From the NCBI GenBank assembly GCA_028293055.1, contig JAQGLD010000526.1, forward strand, positions 1 through 8,386: a stretch of 8,386 nt of DNA, given 5' to 3'. The position numbers and the translations under genes were made by a program. This stretch comes from Alphaproteobacteria bacterium (GTDB lineage: Bacteria; Pseudomonadota; Alphaproteobacteria; Sphingomonadales; Sphingomonadaceae). The notes under the pieces were generated by a model, which was not told the DNA's origin, did no database searches, and worked only from the letters and a program-made list of their open reading frames with translations. This document shows, one piece after another, positions 5,638-8,386 of the stretch. Each line of letters begins with the position of its first letter. The stretch's first letter is position 1.

Positions 5638-6666
5638 TTACTTGCCTCCCACCGGGACGATGGTGATGTTGTTGCCGCGGGCAACGCGGACGACGGGTCC
5701 GAGCGGCCGGCTGACGATGATCGCGCCGGGCGCTGCGGACGGGCTGGGATTGCTGTTCGCCTGCTGAGGCGGCGGTGGTGCGTGCGGTATCGTGCTGCGC
5801 TGGAAGCGGGAGACATCGGCGCCGACCGTGAAGGTGGAGCGGGTGTCGATCGGCTTGCTTGCAATCTCGATCAGCAGCCTCTTCTCGGCCTTCGGATCGG
5901 CATTTTCGGGCACCTTGACCTCTCCGGAGGCGATCGCCCGCTCGAGCTCGGCATTATTGTCGGAGAGCGAGCGGAGCGACAGCGAGAGCGTGCCGATGGT
6001 CTGAGCGACGGCGATCTTCTCGGCGATCTTCGGAGTCGCCTCGAGCGTGACCGAGGAGAAGTTCTGGACGACCGGCTTGCCGTCCTCGCCCTGCGCGCTC
6101 ATCCTCTGATCGGTCGCGAGCACGCGGATGTTACGGATGATCGTCTCGGAAACCTTGAGCGGCGGGCCGCCCTGGCCATCGACCGACTGGGTGAGCACCA
6201 TGTCGACCCGGTCACCCGGAAACACGAAGCCGGCGACGCTGCTGGTCGCCGAGACTCCGACGGTGATCGCCCGCATCCCGGGGCCAAGCGCCGCGGCGAG
6301 GAAGCCGCGCTCGCCCGGCTTGATCAGCGAGCCCGCCGAGATCGGCTGGCCTGCAGTGATGTCGCTGCGGACGACCCGGCCGATCAGCTCCTGCGGCTTG
6401 GTCGGGGTCTGGTCCTTGATGAAGTAAGCCGGCTGCACCAGTCCCTGCGGCCAGGGCTGGAACCGGAAGGATTCGGCGTCGATGATGGTGCCGACGGGCA
6501 GGGCCCGGGTCGCAACCAGGACCTCCGGCCCAAGCTGCTGCTGGGCCACCGGAGTCGCCGACGCCTGAGGGGCGCTGGCCCCGGTAAACATGTTCTTGGC
6601 CAGCACGGCCGTTACTGCGGCGACGACGAGGGCGCCGATCAGCAACACGATCTTTTTCACATCCAT
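5638..6666 (-). CDS. cpaB: Tad pilus assembly protein CpaB (RcpC; SAF domain, inner-membrane anchored)
   Basis: CpaB/RcpC is a periplasmic protein anchored in the inner membrane that links the platform to the secretin and is thought to gate or stabilise CpaC. The 342-residue protein has an N-terminal membrane anchor (about 5-23 after Asp-Val-Lys-Lys), a SAF domain at about 46-118 (VLVATRALPVGTIID, ELIGRVVRSDITAGQPI), and the RcpC/CpaB domain at about 128-245, with AITVGVSATSSVAGFVFPGD (133-152) as the hallmark. A Pro-rich linker (295-313) leads to a short beta-rich end (VVRVARGNNITIVPV). The start has AGGAGG 11 nt upstream, a long but acceptable spacing. It follows cpaA by 46 nt and is joined to cpaC by a single base; its last codons carry the cpaC ribosome-binding site. 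Confidence 0.94.
   Translation of the reverse strand: MDVKKIVLLIGALVVAAVTAVLAKNMFTGASAPQASATPVAQQQLGPEVLVATRALPVGTIIDAESFRFQPWPQGLVQPAYFIKDQTPTKPQELIGRVVRSDITAGQPISAGSLIKPGERGFLAAALGPGMRAITVGVSATSSVAGFVFPGDRVDMVLTQSVDGQGGPPLKVSETIIRNIRVLATDQRMSAQGEDGKPVVQNFSSVTLEATPKIAEKIAVAQTIGTLSLSLRSLSDNNAELERAIASGEVKVPENADPKAEKRLLIEIASKPIDTRSTFTVGADVSRFQRSTIPHAPPPPQQANSNPSPSAAPGAIIVSRPLGPVVRVARGNNITIVPVGGK
5645..5650 (-). promoter_or_regulatory. cpaC ribosome-binding site embedded in the last codons of cpaB
   Basis: GGGAGG on the minus strand, 8 nt before the cpaC ATG, is read as part of the Val-Gly-Gly-Lys end of cpaB. Ribosomes finishing cpaB therefore pass over it and stop 1 nt before the cpaC start, which suggests translational coupling. 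Confidence 0.65.
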
Positions 6667-6712
6667 GACGCCAGTCGCCTCCTGCCCGCTTTAGGAAAAG
6701 CAGACCCTCTCT

Positions 6713-7183
6713 TCAGACAAATTGGTTAAGGAACCGTTCGCTAATCAGCCACAAACCGGCGAAAGCGATTGCGATACCGTAAGGAACCTCGAGCTGTGCC
6801 GCCGACTTGGTGATTCGGTGTGGGATCGCCATTGCCAGGGTGAGCACTCCGCCGGCGATCGACATCACCACCAGCAGCTCGAGAACTGCGAACGGCGGCA
6901 GCCACAAGGCCAGCGCGCCGATCATCTTCACATCTCCGCCGCCCATCGCGCCGAGCGCGAAGGCACCGATGAACAGCGCGAAGACAAGGAAGGCGATTCC
7001 CACATGGAGTGCGACATCGGGCCAGATGTGCAGCCCGCTCGCCCACCAGAAGGGAATCGCGAGCAGGGCGATGCCGAGGTTCAGCCCGTTGGGGATGGTC
7101 CGGCTGCGCCAGTCGCAGACCGCCGCCACCGTCAGCGCGACGGCGAGCAATGCGATCAAAATCCAGGAAATTCCCCCGCTCAT
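6713..7183 (-). CDS. cpaA: Type IV (A24) prepilin peptidase CpaA/TadV
   Basis: CpaA is the dedicated inner-membrane aspartyl peptidase that cleaves the leader from Flp pilin and TadE/TadG-type pseudopilins. The 156-residue protein carries both catalytic aspartates: Asp24 in CDWRSRTIPNGLN and Asp84 in the GxGD-type motif MGGGDVKM (80-87). Late VPYGIAIAFAG (133-143) is also typical. Hydrophobic segments at about 5-22, 35-50, 55-78, 88-104, 106-120 and 132-147 indicate six membrane spans. The N-terminal methyltransferase part and zinc-binding cysteines of PilD are absent, as expected for the short Tad-type peptidases. The ATG at 7183 has only a weak GAG upstream; no better in-frame start exists before the sequence runs into the diverging hydrolase. 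It is the first gene of the operon; no pilin gene precedes it. Confidence 0.9.
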   Translation of the reverse strand: MSGGISWILIALLAVALTVAAVCDWRSRTIPNGLNLGIALLAIPFWWASGLHIWPDVALHVGIAFLVFALFIGAFALGAMGGGDVKMIGALALWLPPFAVLELLVVMSIAGGVLTLAMAIPHRITKSAAQLEVPYGIAIAFAGLWLISERFLNQFV

Positions 7184-7230
7184 GGGAACAGCTCTAGACG
7201 TAGTCTCTTTCCAAACCGTAACCGGAGCCG
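7184..7230. promoter_or_regulatory. Divergent intergenic region between cpaA and the hydrolase gene
   Basis: These 47 bp must hold the 5' leaders of both the tad operon (leftward) and the hydrolase gene (rightward), unless the promoters lie inside the opposing genes. An 11-bp palindrome AGAC-GTA-GTCT sits at 7196-7206 and overlaps a TCTAGA palindrome (7193-7198); it could be an operator but is short. I could not identify convincing -35/-10 pairs on either strand. The hydrolase start has GGAG 3 nt upstream. Confidence 0.4.
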
Positions 7231-8166
7231 ATGGAAGTCGTGGCCTTCGAGCGCAGGCGAATCCCGGAGGGCGCGATTCTTTCGACCTGGCGCGCCGCCG
7301 ACGGCTGGGCGTATCGCCGGATGGATTGGCGCCAGCCGCGCCAAGCGGGCGCACGGGGCAATCTGCTCTTCGCAGGCGGCCGCGGCGATTTCATCGAAAA
7401 ATATCTCGAGGCGTGCGGCCATTGGCACGCGCGCGGCTGGAATGTGACGATGTTCGACTGGCGGGGGCAGGGCGGCTCGCAGGAGATTGTGGAAACGCAG
7501 CTCGGCAGCCTCGATCCCCTGGTCGACGATCTGACCGCCTTGGTTGCGGACTGGCGAAGCGAATCGGCCGGGCCGCATGTCGTGGTGGCCCACTCTATGG
7601 GCGGGCACATCCTGCTTCGCACGCTGGTCGAGGGCGAGGCCCAACTCGACGCCGCCGTGCTCGTCGCACCAATGGTGATGATCAACGCCCGGCCGCTGCC
7701 TCGCTTTGCGGCCTCGCATATCGCGTCGTTCATCACTGGGCTCGGCCTCGGCGGGCGGCCAGCATGGAAGACGCCGCGCCGGTTGATGCAGACCGGATCG
7801 CGCCGCCAGGCCTTCCTGACCAGTTCGCCCGAGCGCTACGAGGACGAAGCCTGGTGGTGGCGAGAGCATCCGGGCTACCATCTTGGCGCGCCGAGCTGGG
7901 GCTGGCTGCGCGCTGCCTATCGGTCCTCCGCCAGGCTGACGCCGGCCTCTCTCTCCACGATTCGGATCCCCTTGCTGTTCATTGCCGCCAGCCATGACCG
8001 GCTGGTGAGCAGCGCGGCGATCCGCCGGGCCGCCGCCGCGGTGCCGGGCGCCGAGCTGCTGATCTTCGAGCGCGCCGGCCACGAAATATTGCGCGAGTCC
8101 GATCCGGTCCGCCTGGAGGCGCTGGCGCGGATCGATTCCTTTCTGGATCAGCGCGCCCCGGCATGA
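7231..8166 (+). CDS. Alpha/beta hydrolase, lysophospholipase/monoglyceride lipase-like (PldB type)
   Basis: This 311-residue protein is a serine hydrolase of the Hydrolase_4/PldB type, which usually cleaves acyl esters of lysophospholipids or monoglycerides; the exact substrate cannot be read from sequence. The nucleophile elbow is AHSMGG (120-125) with Ser122. Asp256 in ASHDRLVS and His284 in AGHEIL complete the triad. FAGGRGDFIEKY (47-58) matches the oxyanion-hole loop of PldB-like proteins, and FDWRGQGGS (75-83) is the conserved strand-loop after it. The region between about 150 and 240, rich in Trp and Arg, forms the cap over the active site. There is no signal peptide, so it is probably cytoplasmic. 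It starts 47 bp from cpaA in the opposite direction and overlaps the next gene by ATGA, so the two are likely co-translated. A link to pilus function is not evident. Confidence 0.88.
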   Translation: MEVVAFERRRIPEGAILSTWRAADGWAYRRMDWRQPRQAGARGNLLFAGGRGDFIEKYLEACGHWHARGWNVTMFDWRGQGGSQEIVETQLGSLDPLVDDLTALVADWRSESAGPHVVVAHSMGGHILLRTLVEGEAQLDAAVLVAPMVMINARPLPRFAASHIASFITGLGLGGRPAWKTPRRLMQTGSRRQAFLTSSPERYEDEAWWWREHPGYHLGAPSWGWLRAAYRSSARLTPASLSTIRIPLLFIAASHDRLVSSAAIRRAAAAVPGAELLIFERAGHEILRESDPVRLEALARIDSFLDQRAPA

Positions 8167-8386
8167 CCCGCAGGGCCGATATCGCCGTCATCGGCGCCGG
8201 GATGGCCGGCGCGAGCCTCGCTGCGGAGCTCGTCGGTTCGGCGTCGATCCTGCTCGTCGAGGCCGAGGAGCGGCCTGGCTATCACAGCACCGGTCGCTCC
8301 GCGGCCTTCTGGTCGGAAAGCTATGGCGGTCCGGCCATCCAGCCGCTGACCAGCGCTTCGGGCCCCTATCTCGCAACCCGCGGTTA
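8163..8386 (+). CDS. FAD-dependent D-amino-acid dehydrogenase-like oxidoreductase (DauA-like), 5' part only
   Basis: Only the first 74 residues are present; the frame is still open at the window edge. A Rossmann FAD-binding motif is at 7-24 (IAVIGAGMAG, glycines 11, 13, 16), followed by the acidic ribose-binding residue in LLVEAEE (Glu33). The segment GYHSTGRSAAFW...YGG (39-56) closely follows the catabolic D-arginine dehydrogenase DauA of Pseudomonas, whose equivalent stretch I recall as YHSTGRSAAHYTVAYG. Such enzymes oxidise D-amino acids to imino acids, which hydrolyse to 2-oxo acids and ammonia. Where DauA has an active-site His (His48) this protein has Phe49, while the loop Tyr is kept (Tyr54), so substrate range may differ. 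The ATG overlaps the hydrolase stop (ATGA). Glycine oxidase or another DAO-family enzyme cannot be excluded from this fragment. Confidence 0.82.
   Translation, partial: MTRRADIAVIGAGMAGASLAAELVGSASILLVEAEERPGYHSTGRSAAFWSESYGGPAIQPLTSASGPYLATRG

Noticed and set aside
3960..5666. 568-codon open frame on the plus strand
   Set aside because: It is antisense to cpaC and cpaD. The translation is rich in Arg, Asp, Gly and His with no recognisable domain, the usual mirror of GC-rich codon use; the minus strand carries clear secretin motifs.
5637..5864. Upstream extension of cpaC in the same open frame
   Set aside because: It lies entirely over the cpaB end and would bury the signal peptide; GGGAGG supports the ATG at 5636.
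5437..6729. 430-codon plus-strand frame opposite cpaB
   Set aside because: Shadow frame; cpaB on the other strand has SAF and RcpC domains and tight operon spacing.
7180..8082. 300-codon minus-strand frame opposite the hydrolase, which would extend the tad operon upstream
   Set aside because: The plus-strand frame has the full Ser-Asp-His triad; the minus frame has no domain and would overlap the cpaA start.

Overview
The window is a GC-rich stretch of a bacterial chromosome. About 85% of it is one minus-strand operon for a Tad/Flp (tight adherence) type IVc pilus; a short plus-strand pair of metabolic genes follows on the right. The cpaA-cpaB-cpaC-cpaD-cpaE naming and order, the receiver-like/ParA-like CpaE and the presence of a CpaD point to an alphaproteobacterium. 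Composition and the neighbouring lysophospholipase-like hydrolase fit a sphingomonad best, but that is inference; there is no rRNA or other marker to settle it.

Reading the minus strand from right to left, i.e. in transcription order: cpaA (prepilin peptidase, 7183-6713), cpaB (periplasmic SAF/RcpC-type protein, 6666-5638), cpaC (outer-membrane secretin, 5636-4065), cpaD (periplasmic/outer-membrane accessory protein, 4042-3422), cpaE (TadZ-like localisation ATPase homologue, 3422-2136), tadB (2089-1109) and tadC (1096-107), the two inner-membrane platform proteins. Junctions are 46, 1, 22, -1, 46 and 12 nt, so this is almost surely one transcription unit with several translationally coupled starts. 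Together the products give a peptidase to mature prepilins, a platform (TadB/TadC), an envelope-spanning channel (CpaB/CpaC/CpaD) and a positioning factor (CpaE). The motor ATPase CpaF/TadA, normally encoded between cpaE and tadB, is absent from that position and from the whole window. No Flp pilin, TadE/TadG minor pilin or TadD is present either. Three GC-rich palindromes (30-99) follow tadC and probably mark the operon end or an interspersed repeat.

On the plus strand, starting 47 bp from cpaA and diverging from it, are an alpha/beta hydrolase of the PldB lysophospholipase/monoglyceride lipase type (7231-8166) and, overlapping it by ATGA, the first 74 codons of a D-amino-acid dehydrogenase-like flavoprotein that runs off the window at 8386.

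I see no tRNA, rRNA, CRISPR array, insertion sequence or phage gene, and no intergenic stretch over 110 bp. The most notable point is the missing cpaF, followed by the structured palindromes at the operon end and at the cpaE-tadB junction.
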